Source of the DNA: Anaerolineaceae bacterium
GTDB taxonomy: Bacteria; Chloroflexota; Anaerolineae; Aggregatilineales; Phototrophicaceae
DNA: 64,000 nt
Assembly (NCBI GenBank): GCA_002702065.1
Contig: NZXX01000001.1
Coordinates: 1,302,001 to 1,366,000 of the forward strand
Reading direction: 5' to 3'
How positions within the stretch are numbered: position 1 is the first letter of the stretch; every line of letters starts with the position of its first letter. This document shows positions 45,024 through 53,430 of this stretch, one piece after another. The notes under the pieces are model-generated. The model did not search any database and was not told where the DNA came from. It saw only the letters and a list, made by a program, of their open reading frames with translations. The position numbers and the translations under genes were made by a program.

Positions 45024-45371
45024 TTACGCCTGTCGCCCTAATCGGTTCGTGAAGTAAGAAACCGGCAGCAGGATCACGACCAGTCCAACCCACAACGCTA
45101 ATTCGCCATATCCACCGCCACTCTTGGCAGTTGCAAGGCCAATCAATACCATGACCACCAGCGCAAAAACACCAATACCGGCACTCAGCAGCGAAATGGC
45201 TTGCCAGACACGTCTGGGCACCGGCTTCCGCTGCGGGTCCCGTTGGTCCAATTGTCGCAGCCACGCCTGGGCTTTCGGGTGGTCCACTTGCCTGAGAATG
45301 CGTCGGGCACTCCGGTAGTCCTTCGCCTTGATGTAGGCGCGGGCCGCTTCCATCTGATCGCGGGTTGACAT
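45024..45371 (-). CDS. Small membrane protein between tail chaperones and tape measure
   Basis: ATG 45371 has GGAG upstream; an ATG at 45401 would add 10 residues. 115 residues: the N-terminal 50 look like a TPR-type helix pair (EAARAYIKAKDYRSARRILR), then two membrane helices (AISLLSAGIGVFALVVMVLI and GELALWVGLVVILLPVSYF). A membrane protein is unexpected at this position of a tail module and may be a moron inserted in the late operon. Confidence 0.55.
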   Translation of the reverse strand: MSTRDQMEAARAYIKAKDYRSARRILRQVDHPKAQAWLRQLDQRDPQRKPVPRRVWQAISLLSAGIGVFALVVMVLIGLATAKSGGGYGELALWVGLVVILLPVSYFTNRLGRQA

Positions 45372-45409
45372 ATTATGCTCTCCATTTAATTTTTTGAGCA
45401 TAGTATAGC

Positions 45410-45691
45410 TTACTTCCGACTATTCCCGCCTTTAGACATTGGGTCTGCCGGCTTGAGCTGATCTTTATGGAACTTCCGCCAATCAAGCTGCAAATAGACA
45501 TCCGCATACCACGCCAGCGATTTGTCGGCGACTTCTTCCGGCGAGGGGATGCGCCCGGTCATCTCGAATTCGACAGCCGCGCGATAGGCCAACTCCATGC
45601 TGTAGGTCGAGCGTGGCCGGGTCAGCCGGCCCTGCGGACTCGACCAGATCACCGGTGGCTCATTCTCTTTGACAACATGCGCCCGAACCAT
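45410..45691 (-). CDS. Tail assembly chaperone, downstream (T-like) part
   Basis: 93 residues if started at ATG 45691, but the frame is open further upstream and can be entered by -1 frameshifting from the preceding gene at 45733-45739. The sequence is helical: TYSMELAYRAAVEFEMTGRI, then PSPEEVADKSLAWYADVYLQ. Position right before the tape measure and the shift signal identify it as the T-type extension of the tail chaperone. The fused product would have 267 residues. Confidence 0.78.
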   Translation of the reverse strand: MVRAHVVKENEPPVIWSSPQGRLTRPRSTYSMELAYRAAVEFEMTGRIPSPEEVADKSLAWYADVYLQLDWRKFHKDQLKPADPMSKGGNSRK

Positions 45692-45705
45692 CTCGTCATG
45701 CTGGG

Positions 45706-46212
45706 CTAAGTAGTGGGTGCGGGCGCTGACGCGTTTGGGTCCAGTGCCTCATCGTCTGGCGCGTCCGGCTGCACGTCACGTGGGGCTAGGAGGCGAGCCG
45801 GGATAGCATTCCCAATGGCATCGTTCCACTGATCATGGATGTTCAAGTTCACCTGCTGGAGGAACCGCTTCCAGACGGCAGCGTAGTCGCTGTTGTTTTC
45901 GGCGAACTGCCACCAGTCTCGGAAGTCGATCAGGTCCGGGTCGGCGTCCTTGCGCAGCTTGAAGTCAATCCGGGGGGTGTCCCCCACGAAGGACCGGAAG
46001 TTGGCGAAGATCGTTTCGCGCTGACTTGGCTCCGGTTGCTCTTTGCTCTGGTCGGATGGCTGATCAGCGGACAGCGCGACAGATGCCTTCCGAACTTCGG
46101 CCAGGTCCGGCAGGGCCAGGTCAATGGCTTCCCGCACGATCAGCGACTCCAGCGACTGGTAGGTGCAGTGAAACGTGACCTGCCCATCGAAGCAGGTGAA
46201 CTTACTCGCCAT
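45706..46212 (-). CDS. Tail assembly chaperone, upstream (G-like) part
   Basis: 168 residues from ATG 46212, which overlaps the stop of the upstream gene by 11 bases; the long reading further upstream is an artefact of an open frame. The N terminus is FTCFDGQVTFHCTYQSLESL, the middle is charged and flexible (QPSDQSKEQPEPSQRE), and the body has DFRDWWQFAENNSDYAAVWK. Near its end, codons GAC CCA AAC contain the slippery heptamer CCCAAAC in the correct register. Ribosomes that slip read on into the next gene. Confidence 0.78.
   Translation of the reverse strand: MASKFTCFDGQVTFHCTYQSLESLIVREAIDLALPDLAEVRKASVALSADQPSDQSKEQPEPSQRETIFANFRSFVGDTPRIDFKLRKDADPDLIDFRDWWQFAENNSDYAAVWKRFLQQVNLNIHDQWNDAIGNAIPARLLAPRDVQPDAPDDEALDPNASAPAPTT
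45733..45739 (-). promoter_or_regulatory. Programmed -1 ribosomal frameshift site (CCCAAAC)
   Basis: The heptamer fits X XXY YYZ with codon boundaries C|CCA|AAC in the upstream gene. The -1 frame is open (CGC GTC AGC GCC CGC ACC...) through the start of the downstream gene to its stop at 45410. This is the conserved G/GT tail chaperone mechanism of long-tailed phages. Confidence 0.85.
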
Positions 46213-46486
46213 TGTCGGCTTTCGCTTTCGCTTTCGCGGCCTTGGCCGGCGTGGCCCCGATGCCCAGCTGCGCCTTGAACTCCTCCAGCAGGTCCCAATT
46301 CTTGAATCCCGCCGGAATGACGACGAAACGCACCTTATCCAGGTGAGCGGTGGTGCCGCCGCGCCCCAGCACCGGCGTACCGTTAATATCCAGCGCTGGA
46401 TACGACTTGATCCGCCCACGCCGTGTCTTGCCATTTTTCTCGATGAGTTCAAACTCACCGACTTTCTGCTCGATCTGCTCAATCAT
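46202..46486 (-). CDS. Small tail-module protein
   Basis: 94 residues from ATG 46486 (GAGGACAAGCATC upstream). An all-beta start (KVGEFELIEKNGKTRRGRIK) is followed by TTAHLDKVRFVVIPAGFKNW and an Ala/Lys-rich C terminus (TPAKAAKAKAKADNGE). It lies between the tail tube and the chaperones. Possibly a tail tube accessory protein; not recognised. Confidence 0.58.
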   Translation of the reverse strand: MIEQIEQKVGEFELIEKNGKTRRGRIKSYPALDINGTPVLGRGGTTAHLDKVRFVVIPAGFKNWDLLEEFKAQLGIGATPAKAAKAKAKADNGE

Positions 46487-46552
46487 GATGCTTGTCCTCA
46501 CAAGATAGAAGCGAGAGGTAATTCAGGTGCTGCTCAGGCGATCAGACGCAGG

Positions 46553-47443
46553 TTAGGAAGCCTGGAGGTACTGGGTCTGGTGGAATGCGGTGTCCCAGAC
46601 ACCCGCCGAGCCGGCTGCGGCCAGCGTAACCACGCCGGTTTCGTTGTCGATACCATCGGTATCCGGAGCTGTCGGCACGCCGTTGACCGCATAAATGGCG
46701 TTGGCGCGCCCACCGGTGATGGTGTCGTAGACGGGCAGGTATTGCAGCGTGTAGCTGTCTTCCACGCCATCCTGCAAGAAGGCGGTGATGTGCCAGGGGT
46801 ACTGGGAGCGCATCCCAAACCAGATGTTCTGGTTGTTGTACCAATCCTGGTTGCTGCCGAAGGCCTCGCCCCACGGGAAGCGGCTGCCGACCTGCGGCAC
46901 GATCGAGAGGGTGGCCGCCCCGACGTTGGTGCCCGGTTCCTGCGAGAAATTCGGCCCGCGCAGGCGCATCTGCACCAGCGGGAAGAGGAAGGTGTCGTAG
47001 TACACCAGACCAGCGGTGGCCGCCACCCGGCTCTGCACCTTGCGGATCAGCATCAAGCCGACCTGGTGCGGTGAGGGGTTGAGCTCGTTGGTCGACCAGA
47101 TAATCGGCCCGCCGGTGATGGTGGTCGTGTCGAGCTTCCCGCCGGCCAGCAGGATGGCCAGGTTGATATCGACCTGGGACGACTGCATCGACCCTTCCTC
47201 GAGGCCCTGCAAGCCCGCATCGGCGCTGCCTTCGTAGGCGCCACCCCCGACGAACTCGAACCGGCCAAACGTCGGCGCGGGCAGTTCGGCGGAGATCGGG
47301 CCGTTGATCTCATACGCGTGACTGGTGAGCGGAGCGGTGCCCGGCATGACCGGGTCGAGCTGGCCGGTGCAAATGCCGGCTGAATTCACGCGCCAGACGA
47401 AGGCGCGGTCAAAACCATAAACATTACCGCGTTGAGTGGTCAT
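46553..47443 (-). CDS. Major tail protein (tail tube)
   Basis: 296 residues beginning MTTQRGNVYGFDRAFVWRVN. Beta-rich, with ISAELPAPTFGRFEFVGGGA and LMLIRKVQSRVAATAGLVYY. Position after the head-tail connector and tail terminator genes and before the chaperones and tape measure is the standard place of the tube protein. Its ATG overlaps the stop of the upstream gene (TAATG). Family assignment is by position and composition. Confidence 0.7.
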   Translation of the reverse strand: MTTQRGNVYGFDRAFVWRVNSAGICTGQLDPVMPGTAPLTSHAYEINGPISAELPAPTFGRFEFVGGGAYEGSADAGLQGLEEGSMQSSQVDINLAILLAGGKLDTTTITGGPIIWSTNELNPSPHQVGLMLIRKVQSRVAATAGLVYYDTFLFPLVQMRLRGPNFSQEPGTNVGAATLSIVPQVGSRFPWGEAFGSNQDWYNNQNIWFGMRSQYPWHITAFLQDGVEDSYTLQYLPVYDTITGGRANAIYAVNGVPTAPDTDGIDNETGVVTLAAAGSAGVWDTAFHQTQYLQAS

Positions 47444-47922
47444 TAGGACTCCTGATTAAAGTTGGGCAAAACGACTTTGTTGGTTTCGATCAGCAGCGGG
47501 ATCTCGACCGATGCATAATTCGCGTCGTAGCGCAGCGGCACGATCCCGCTGTGATTCCCGACCGCGCAGCCGATCACGCCGGGGAGCATGGCCCCGTTGA
47601 ACTGGAGGTTGGCGCGCGACAGATACGCATCACGCACCGTGTCGATCGCTTCTTCTGCAATATTTATTGCGCTTATTGTTGGCATCGAGGCCAGCCACGC
47701 CCAGCACACGATGACGAGGGTATACGTCTCGATGCGCAGGTCTTCGCTGGCCCCGCGGTTGGTCAGCGCCCGATCCGGCCCGGGCAGCGAAAAGATCAGC
47801 GGCAGCTTGGCGTTGGCGAGCTGACCGGACGGCACGAAGTAGCGCTCGGCCTTCGGTGTGCCCAGCGTCTGGTTGATGGTATACAGCCGGTCCTGGATGA
47901 TCTTGACGGTCGCATTAGGCAT
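47443..47922 (-). CDS. Tail terminator/completion-like protein
   Basis: 159 residues with the length and alpha/beta mix of tail terminators: KIIQDRLYTINQTLGTPKAE, ETYTLVIVCWAWLASMPTI and YDANYASVEIPLLIE, the last being the closing strands. It sits directly before the tube gene, 1-base coupled to the connector upstream. Confidence 0.6.
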   Translation of the reverse strand: MPNATVKIIQDRLYTINQTLGTPKAERYFVPSGQLANAKLPLIFSLPGPDRALTNRGASEDLRIETYTLVIVCWAWLASMPTISAINIAEEAIDTVRDAYLSRANLQFNGAMLPGVIGCAVGNHSGIVPLRYDANYASVEIPLLIETNKVVLPNFNQES

Positions 47923-48758
47923 CAGGCCACCCCGATCCGGAACTTGCCGTAGCGGTGCCGGTCGATGCTTTTCTGGACCGAGGGGTCAAGCTCCTCGACG
48001 ACGACGGTGCCACCCTGAAAGACACTGACCCGGCTGCCAATCTCGTTGCGTTTCTTGAAGCGGTAGGCCACGATCTCACGCACCGCTCCGCGCATATCGC
48101 GCAGGAAGTTGAACGTCTCGATGATCGTGCCTGCATCATGAGCCGTGGCCACGGTGCCCCACTGCGCTCGCTCCAGCGTCAACTGGCTGGATGTGTGGGC
48201 CACCACCAAGCAGATCTCGGCTTCGAGCCGGATGTACTGCCCGACCTCGAAGCGATCACCCTCGTTGGTATCGAGCGTATGGGTGATATCGCTGCTGGAT
48301 ATCCCATCCGTGTGCAGGTCGATGCCGGTGCTGGTGAAGGCATTCTGGAGGTAGTGTGGTACGTAGCCAAACACTCCGTCGATCGCGATCGCCTGTTCCG
48401 GACTGTCGCTGTAGGTAAACCGCACCCCGCTACCCTGCTTCAGACGCACCCGCCACTTGGGATCGTAGCCGGCGCTTTCCAGCACGTAGGCGCTGCCGGC
48501 GATCGCCGCCCCATTGCCGTTGGTGAGTGTGGTGATGGCCAGCAGGTCCTTGACGTCGAGCACGTCGCTCATGCAGACATCAAACAGGTGTGTGCCGACA
48601 TAGGGCACCGGGAGCCGGTCGAGCGCCTGCACGAATTCAGCCGAGGCTTCTTCGATCAGGGTCTGGATGAAGGCGTCGTCATCGGTCTCCGCCGCAGACA
48701 GGTCACGGTGCTGTTTGACGTGCTCAAGCGTTGTCAGCCAGGGCTCGTAGTACGGCAT
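47922..48758 (-). CDS. Head-tail connector-like protein
   Basis: 278 residues from ATG 48758; longer readings upstream run into the preceding gene. The N terminus (YYEPWLTTLEHVKQHRDLS, DDDAFIQTLIEEASAEFVQA) is the helical bundle typical of gp6-type adaptor proteins (usually about 100 residues). An inserted beta region (about 70-230) includes TGIDLHTDGISSSDITHTLD. A helical end (FNFLRDMRGAVREIVAYRFK) follows. The large insertion is unusual. Confidence 0.62.
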   Translation of the reverse strand: MPYYEPWLTTLEHVKQHRDLSAAETDDDAFIQTLIEEASAEFVQALDRLPVPYVGTHLFDVCMSDVLDVKDLLAITTLTNGNGAAIAGSAYVLESAGYDPKWRVRLKQGSGVRFTYSDSPEQAIAIDGVFGYVPHYLQNAFTSTGIDLHTDGISSSDITHTLDTNEGDRFEVGQYIRLEAEICLVVAHTSSQLTLERAQWGTVATAHDAGTIIETFNFLRDMRGAVREIVAYRFKKRNEIGSRVSVFQGGTVVVEELDPSVQKSIDRHRYGKFRIGVA

Positions 48759-48760
48759 GA

Positions 48761-49201
48761 TTACTGTTGTGCCTCCGCGATGGCCAGGATCAGGTCCGGC
48801 ACGATGACATTCCCGCGCGCACCGGTCCCCTTGATGGTCTTCAGGTCGATGCCCAGTTGAACGGCATACGCCTCTAGATCGTCCCGATTCCACGTGCTGA
48901 AATCGATCTTCGTCTCCGGATCAGCAGTCGGCTCGACATCCTCAGACTCAGGCGTCTCGGTTTCCTCTGGCTCGCTCGCGTCAGTGGCAGACGCCTCCGT
49001 TGCATCCGGATCGCCGGGTGGGTCACCAGCAGCCGTATCGACCTCTTCGACCGGCGGGTCGTCCAGCCGTTCGGCGTGCCCGTTGCTCAGCCAGTACTCC
49101 GCCAATCGCGGCGGCAAGGCGTCGCTGTCATACTCGCCAGGGGCCCAGATCCGCGACGGCTGGCTGCCGCCGCGCCAATGATGAAGCAGGTTTACACGCA
49201 T
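48761..49201 (-). CDS. Late structural protein with acidic linker and HeH/SAP-like C terminus
   Basis: 146 residues: an N-terminal beta part (WAPGEYDSDALPPRLAEYWL, similar to small head proteins), a strongly acidic Ala/Thr/Pro linker (about 55-95), and a C-terminal helix-extended loop-helix motif (WNRDDLEAYAVQLGIDLKTI, then KGTGARGNVIVPDLILAI). SAP/HeH folds bind DNA or act as small docking modules in phage heads. The next gene starts 3 bases after its stop. Confidence 0.6.
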   Translation of the reverse strand: MRVNLLHHWRGGSQPSRIWAPGEYDSDALPPRLAEYWLSNGHAERLDDPPVEEVDTAAGDPPGDPDATEASATDASEPEETETPESEDVEPTADPETKIDFSTWNRDDLEAYAVQLGIDLKTIKGTGARGNVIVPDLILAIAEAQQ

Positions 49202-49205
49202 GAAA

Positions 49206-49598
49206 TCACCTCACAATGATCGGGCGAACGATGACCGTGTTGGCATCATTGGCCCCGGACACGGCTATCTTGAGTTTCCGGCCAGCCAGCGGAATGACGA
49301 CATCATTCAGGCCGGTGACCGCCCCATCAGACGCCTTCAGCGAGGCGCCGCGTGGATACTTGTAACCGTCGGTATTCCCGGCGGCGATGACGAACAATTG
49401 CAGGTCCGACCCATCCGCGCCGACCGCATAACCGGTGAGCACGGTGGTCGCTGGTGCGCTGCCGTAGTCCACGTGCAGGCCATAGACGCCACCATGCACG
49501 CCATCACCGGTGGTGGCATTCCCGGTTGAGCTGCCGGCTGATCCATCGGTGACGATGGTCAGCGGTTGCAGTTCCTCGAAAAGGGGTTCGTAACCCAT
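49206..49598 (-). CDS. Decoration-like head protein 1
   Basis: 130 residues from ATG 49598 (GAGGAGCGACCC upstream). All-beta, Gly/Thr/Ala-rich (SAGSSTGNATTGDGVHGGVY, then GYAVGADGSDLQLFVIAAGN) ending NTVIVRPIIVR. Position right after the capsid and a second similar small protein suggests capsid decoration or fibre attachment. Not recognised by family. Confidence 0.5.
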   Translation of the reverse strand: MGYEPLFEELQPLTIVTDGSAGSSTGNATTGDGVHGGVYGLHVDYGSAPATTVLTGYAVGADGSDLQLFVIAAGNTDGYKYPRGASLKASDGAVTGLNDVVIPLAGRKLKIAVSGANDANTVIVRPIIVR

Positions 49599-49658
49599 GG
49601 GTCGCTCCTCAACAGGGGCGATGACTCGCCCCTGCAATCTCATACTGCGCGGTGATGG

Positions 49659-50075
49659 TTAGAGCTGTACGTCGTGGTACAGCACTTCGAGGGTAATGGC
49701 GACGTCCGTCGTGGTCGGTGCGACCGTGCCGGTTTTGGTCCAATCCACCCCCAGCCGGTCACCGGCAACAAACGGAATCACGTTGGCATCTGCCGTCGCG
49801 TAATCCTGCTGCGCATCGTCGTCGGTGACTGCGGTCAGGCCGGTGCTGCCGGTTCCGTTGATGGTGGGTCGCCAGGTGATGACGCCGCCGGTCAGGTCCG
49901 CATTGTGGCGGACCGACAGACCGACGATGCTGCCGCTGCGGGTTGCTACATAGTCGTTGCTATCCGCATTCAGCGTGGTCGCGTTTCCGTCATCATCCGG
50001 CACATTGGCTGCCTGAAACGGCAGGACCGTCAGGTAGTACGTGACTGCGATGTTCTCCTGAAGCACTCCGCCCAT
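49659..50075 (-). CDS. Decoration-like head protein 2
   Basis: 138 residues, all-beta, Thr/Asp/Ala-rich: TYYLTVLPFQAANVPDDDGN, then VGLSVRHNADLTGGVITWRP and TTTDVAITLEVLYHDVQL. It lies directly after the major capsid gene, where head decoration proteins are usually encoded. Identity is inferred from position. Confidence 0.52.
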   Translation of the reverse strand: MGGVLQENIAVTYYLTVLPFQAANVPDDDGNATTLNADSNDYVATRSGSIVGLSVRHNADLTGGVITWRPTINGTGSTGLTAVTDDDAQQDYATADANVIPFVAGDRLGVDWTKTGTVAPTTTDVAITLEVLYHDVQL

Positions 50076-50084
50076 ATCGACCTC

Positions 50085-52841
50085 CTAAACAGCCAGGTTA
50101 TACAGGGCGGCGGCGCTGTCATCGTTCTGGTGAACGAACGCCAGGCGCACAGTGGCGGTCAGCTGATAGGCGTCGTAGTAGGGAAGGAATGACACGTCAA
50201 GGCTCACACGGCGGCGATAGCCGACGTACCAGTTCGGACGGAAGGGTACGCAGATGCGCCCCAGGGTATTGTTGCCGGGCGTGGCCGACATCTTGCCATC
50301 GGCCTCAGCCAGCGACATTTCCGCGCTCACCAGCACCGGCGTGCCATCGATGAACCCGATCTGGCCGGTCATGGCGGTTGCCTTCGGGCCAGCCTTGTCC
50401 ATCGTGATGAATTCGTTCAGGCCCAGCAGCTTGGCGTAGACCTCACCGCCAACAAGGTACGCCAGGGCATCCGGGCGCATGGCATACTGAGCGGGCATGG
50501 AGAAGCGCGCGCTGCGCAGCAACGCCAGTGTCGGCGAAACACCCTGGGCATCGACGGCACGTGTGGTGTCTTCCACCAGCGGCGAATGCAGCAGACCGTT
50601 GAAGGCCAGATACTTTTGGGTGTCGGCGGGATCGGCATCGTCGCTGTTGATGTTGCCGGTGGCCGCGTTGGTATCGTCGCCATTGAGCAGCACGTGATCG
50701 ATGGAGTCCATGATGGCCCGCTCGGCCTGCTCGCGGTAGATATTGATGATCGGGATGATGCTGTCCTCGGTCAGTTCAGCCGAGAAGCCGACGCGCAGCG
50801 ACAGCTTCTTGGCACTCATCTGAACTTTGGCTGAACCGATCTTGCTGTCTGGGGTGGGATTGTTGCCGTCGTTCAGTGCCAACTGATTTTCGTTGGTCGT
50901 CTCCGGCACATAGTAGACCGTGGGGTCCGCACCTTCGACCGGCAGTTCATAGGGGTTGGACGGCATCTCGACGGTGCGGAACAACGGCAGGATCACGTTA
51001 TCCAGCCGGACACGCCGCCAGAGCTGGTTGCTCCACAGATCCGGCACCCACTCATCACCATAGTTGGCCTGCGTGCTGTGATCCAGCTCGTTGGCCTTGA
51101 TGGCAACGTCGAAGGCCTTGGCGGCCAGTTCGGTGGGCTGAATGCGCCCGTTGCTGCGCTGCACCTTGTCCGCGATCTCGCGGTCGAAGCGCACGACTTT
51201 TTCGGTCTCTTGCCAGAACTTGCCCGCCCAGGGCGAGTGTTCGTCGTTACGCAGCTGCCGGGCCAGCAAGCGCATGTAAACCATATCCTCAGCGGACAGG
51301 TCCTGATACTTGCTGTACACGGTGATCGGTGCCGCGCCTGGCTGTGGTACGCTGGCACCGTTACCACGCTGCTGCGGCTGCTGGCTGCCCAGCAGACCTT
51401 TGACGGCCTCTGCCGCAGCGGCGTTGGTCGCCGCCTGCGCGGCCTTGATCGCGGCAAAATGATCGTTGACCGCTTTGGCGACGACCGGCGTCACCTGCTG
51501 CACAACGGCGGATGAACGAGCCGCGTCCATGTCCGCTTCCGGCTGCATGTTCGCCATGACTGACTGCATGACTTTGGCTTTGTCCTCATCGGACATCTGC
51601 GCATTCGTCTGCTGCAACACAGCGTCCAGTACAGCCATGACCACAGATTGTGTATCCATGTCTGTTTCCTCGTGCTCAGATTCTTCGTTCGGTGGGGGGT
51701 CTTCATCCGGCGGCGCCGTCTCCGGTGGCTCTATAGCCGCGTCGGGCTCTGTAGCCGGTGGCTCAGGTGCTGCGCTGTCAGAAGGTTGAATCACAGCGTC
51801 CGGCTGTTCACCGGACGCTGGGGTTTCACTCAGTTGGAGGGGCGCGGTATCCAGCCCCAGTTCCTTGTACGCGCTCTTGACGGCGCGAATGTCGGTTTGT
51901 CGTGGCTCGGCGGGTGCCGGCGTGGCACTGCCCTCGACGATAGGCCAGCGCTTGATCTGCCCGTCGCCAGCCTTCAGCACCAGGTGGGGTAGACTGCCGG
52001 ACGACCAGCCGAGCACGCCTTTGTCGATGAGCTTGCGCACCGTCTCGACATAGCGTTTGCGCAGGTCGAGCTGGGCTTCGGCCCAGACGCCGGTGTCGTC
52101 CGGACGCAGGGTATCGATCACGCCGATGGTCTCTGCTTTGAGCGTGCCGTCCATCGCATGGTGATACAGCATCGGGCGCCGGTCGTACCAATCCAGGCCC
52201 AGTTCCGTGTCCGGGGTGAAGTACTCGCCCTGGAGGTCTTTCTGCGCTGAACTGCCCCAGACGACCAGGTAACCGCCAACACGCCCGGCGTCATCGAGCG
52301 CCTTGAGCGCGGTCGTCGGGTTGGGTTGCTCAGGTGAGTTTGCCATAATCTCTTCCACTACTCGATAATCGTCGCGGGCATACCGGATCACGTCCGCACC
52401 CAGTGCAAATGGCTCGAAGGTGATCTGCGGCATATCGGCACCGTCTGCCAGGTAGCCGATGGTGATGTGCGGCTGCCAGGCTTGCGGCTCGGAATACCGG
52501 CTCATGTCTGCGCCGGTTTGCGCCATCCGGTTGTAGACTTCGGCCTGGATCGCGTCGAGGTCAGGGCTGTGATCCACGACCAGCACCAGCGCGCGTTCTT
52601 CCGGGTTGTTAAACAGGCTCACGCCGGAGACGCGTACCCGCAGCGGCTCGAATGGCTCGACATACGTGCCCACGAAATCTTCGTCGGCCATGTCGGCGCT
52701 GTAGGCCAGAGTGATGTGATAGTTCTCCGGTTCCTGGAAGGTCACACTGGCATCTTCGGCGGTGTCTGCGATTTTTTGCCGGATCGCCAGCAGTTCATCG
52801 CGCTCGCCGAGCTGGATGTAGGCATATGCGGGAATAGGCAT
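50085..52841 (-). CDS. Fusion: 2H phosphoesterase - HK97-type prohead protease - major capsid protein
   Basis: One frame of 918 residues. Residues 1-165 are a 2H (LigT-like) phosphoesterase with both HxT motifs: H42-I-T44 in YHITLAY and H125-I-T127 in PHITIGY. Residues about 183-320 are an S78-type prohead protease: GGYLVVWGSSAQKDLQGEYF, candidate His at 227/228 (LYHHAMDG) and Ser at 280/281 (LGWSSGSLPH). A Pro/Glu linker, a helical delta-like region (about 395-500) and the HK97-fold capsid (about 530-918, e.g. NQLWRRVRLDNVILPLFRTV, RVGFSAELTEDS) follow. An internal ATG at 51659 (residue 395) has GAGGAAACAGAC before it, so a 524-residue capsid precursor could be made independently. Confidence 0.85.
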   Translation of the reverse strand: MPIPAYAYIQLGERDELLAIRQKIADTAEDASVTFQEPENYHITLAYSADMADEDFVGTYVEPFEPLRVRVSGVSLFNNPEERALVLVVDHSPDLDAIQAEVYNRMAQTGADMSRYSEPQAWQPHITIGYLADGADMPQITFEPFALGADVIRYARDDYRVVEEIMANSPEQPNPTTALKALDDAGRVGGYLVVWGSSAQKDLQGEYFTPDTELGLDWYDRRPMLYHHAMDGTLKAETIGVIDTLRPDDTGVWAEAQLDLRKRYVETVRKLIDKGVLGWSSGSLPHLVLKAGDGQIKRWPIVEGSATPAPAEPRQTDIRAVKSAYKELGLDTAPLQLSETPASGEQPDAVIQPSDSAAPEPPATEPDAAIEPPETAPPDEDPPPNEESEHEETDMDTQSVVMAVLDAVLQQTNAQMSDEDKAKVMQSVMANMQPEADMDAARSSAVVQQVTPVVAKAVNDHFAAIKAAQAATNAAAAEAVKGLLGSQQPQQRGNGASVPQPGAAPITVYSKYQDLSAEDMVYMRLLARQLRNDEHSPWAGKFWQETEKVVRFDREIADKVQRSNGRIQPTELAAKAFDVAIKANELDHSTQANYGDEWVPDLWSNQLWRRVRLDNVILPLFRTVEMPSNPYELPVEGADPTVYYVPETTNENQLALNDGNNPTPDSKIGSAKVQMSAKKLSLRVGFSAELTEDSIIPIINIYREQAERAIMDSIDHVLLNGDDTNAATGNINSDDADPADTQKYLAFNGLLHSPLVEDTTRAVDAQGVSPTLALLRSARFSMPAQYAMRPDALAYLVGGEVYAKLLGLNEFITMDKAGPKATAMTGQIGFIDGTPVLVSAEMSLAEADGKMSATPGNNTLGRICVPFRPNWYVGYRRRVSLDVSFLPYYDAYQLTATVRLAFVHQNDDSAAALYNLAV
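51659..51671 (-). promoter_or_regulatory. Internal ribosome site inside the protease-capsid frame
   Basis: On the minus strand GAGGAAACAGAC is followed by ATG at 51659, in frame, at the junction between the acidic linker and the capsid delta region. This would allow capsid protein in excess over protease, as assembly requires. Confidence 0.6.
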
Positions 52842-52852
52842 CCTTCACTCCC

Positions 52853-53428
52853 CTACGGCACGACAATGCGATACTGGCCGGCGGCCACGCTTGCCGCGAT
52901 GCTTTGCGCCCAGGACACCTGCGTATCGGCGATGATCCGGGTCAGCACCTGCGTGCCCATGACCTGGGCCTCCAGTGGGTGGCCGGTGCGAATATGGCCG
53001 GGGTTCGGCTTGCCACCGCGCGCCCGGATGTTCTGGGCAAATGAGAAGACGTACGCACTCACGGCACTCAGGTTCTCCATCGACAGCCGGTTGCCCCGTG
53101 CCGTCAAGCGCCACTGCCGGTTTAACTGGCCGGTGCGAATATAGGCGCCCGTGACCGGGTCCGAGGGGATCAGGCGATTATTGACCGCGTACCAGTACCA
53201 GGCCCGTGCGCGTTCATCTGCTGCGGGGTTGGTCGACCAGGCGCCTTTCTGGGCACCGTGCTGGGAGGGGCCGGGATCCATATCCCGCATTGGCGCGAGA
53301 TAGTCTGATTCATGCTTGGCGACGGTCTCCGCCATGATCTGCTCATTGGCCCGCTGAGCATTCTTGAGCAGATCGCGGTAGCCATCCATGGGTTTCGTAT
53401 CGATGCGAATGGACATACGAACCGGCAT
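52853..53428 (-). CDS. HK97 gp10-like / minor head protein
   Basis: 191 residues. The N terminus SIRIDTKPMDGYRDLLKNAQ and helix ANEQIMAETVAKHESDYLAP resemble gp10-type proteins. The middle has TGAYIRTGQLNRQWRLTARG, and the end is a helix (WAQSIAASVAAGQYRIVV). It lies between portal and capsid genes, an unusual place for a tail-completion protein, so a minor head role is equally likely. Confidence 0.55.
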   Translation of the reverse strand: MPVRMSIRIDTKPMDGYRDLLKNAQRANEQIMAETVAKHESDYLAPMRDMDPGPSQHGAQKGAWSTNPAADERARAWYWYAVNNRLIPSDPVTGAYIRTGQLNRQWRLTARGNRLSMENLSAVSAYVFSFAQNIRARGGKPNPGHIRTGHPLEAQVMGTQVLTRIIADTQVSWAQSIAASVAAGQYRIVVP

Positions 53429-53430
53429 GA

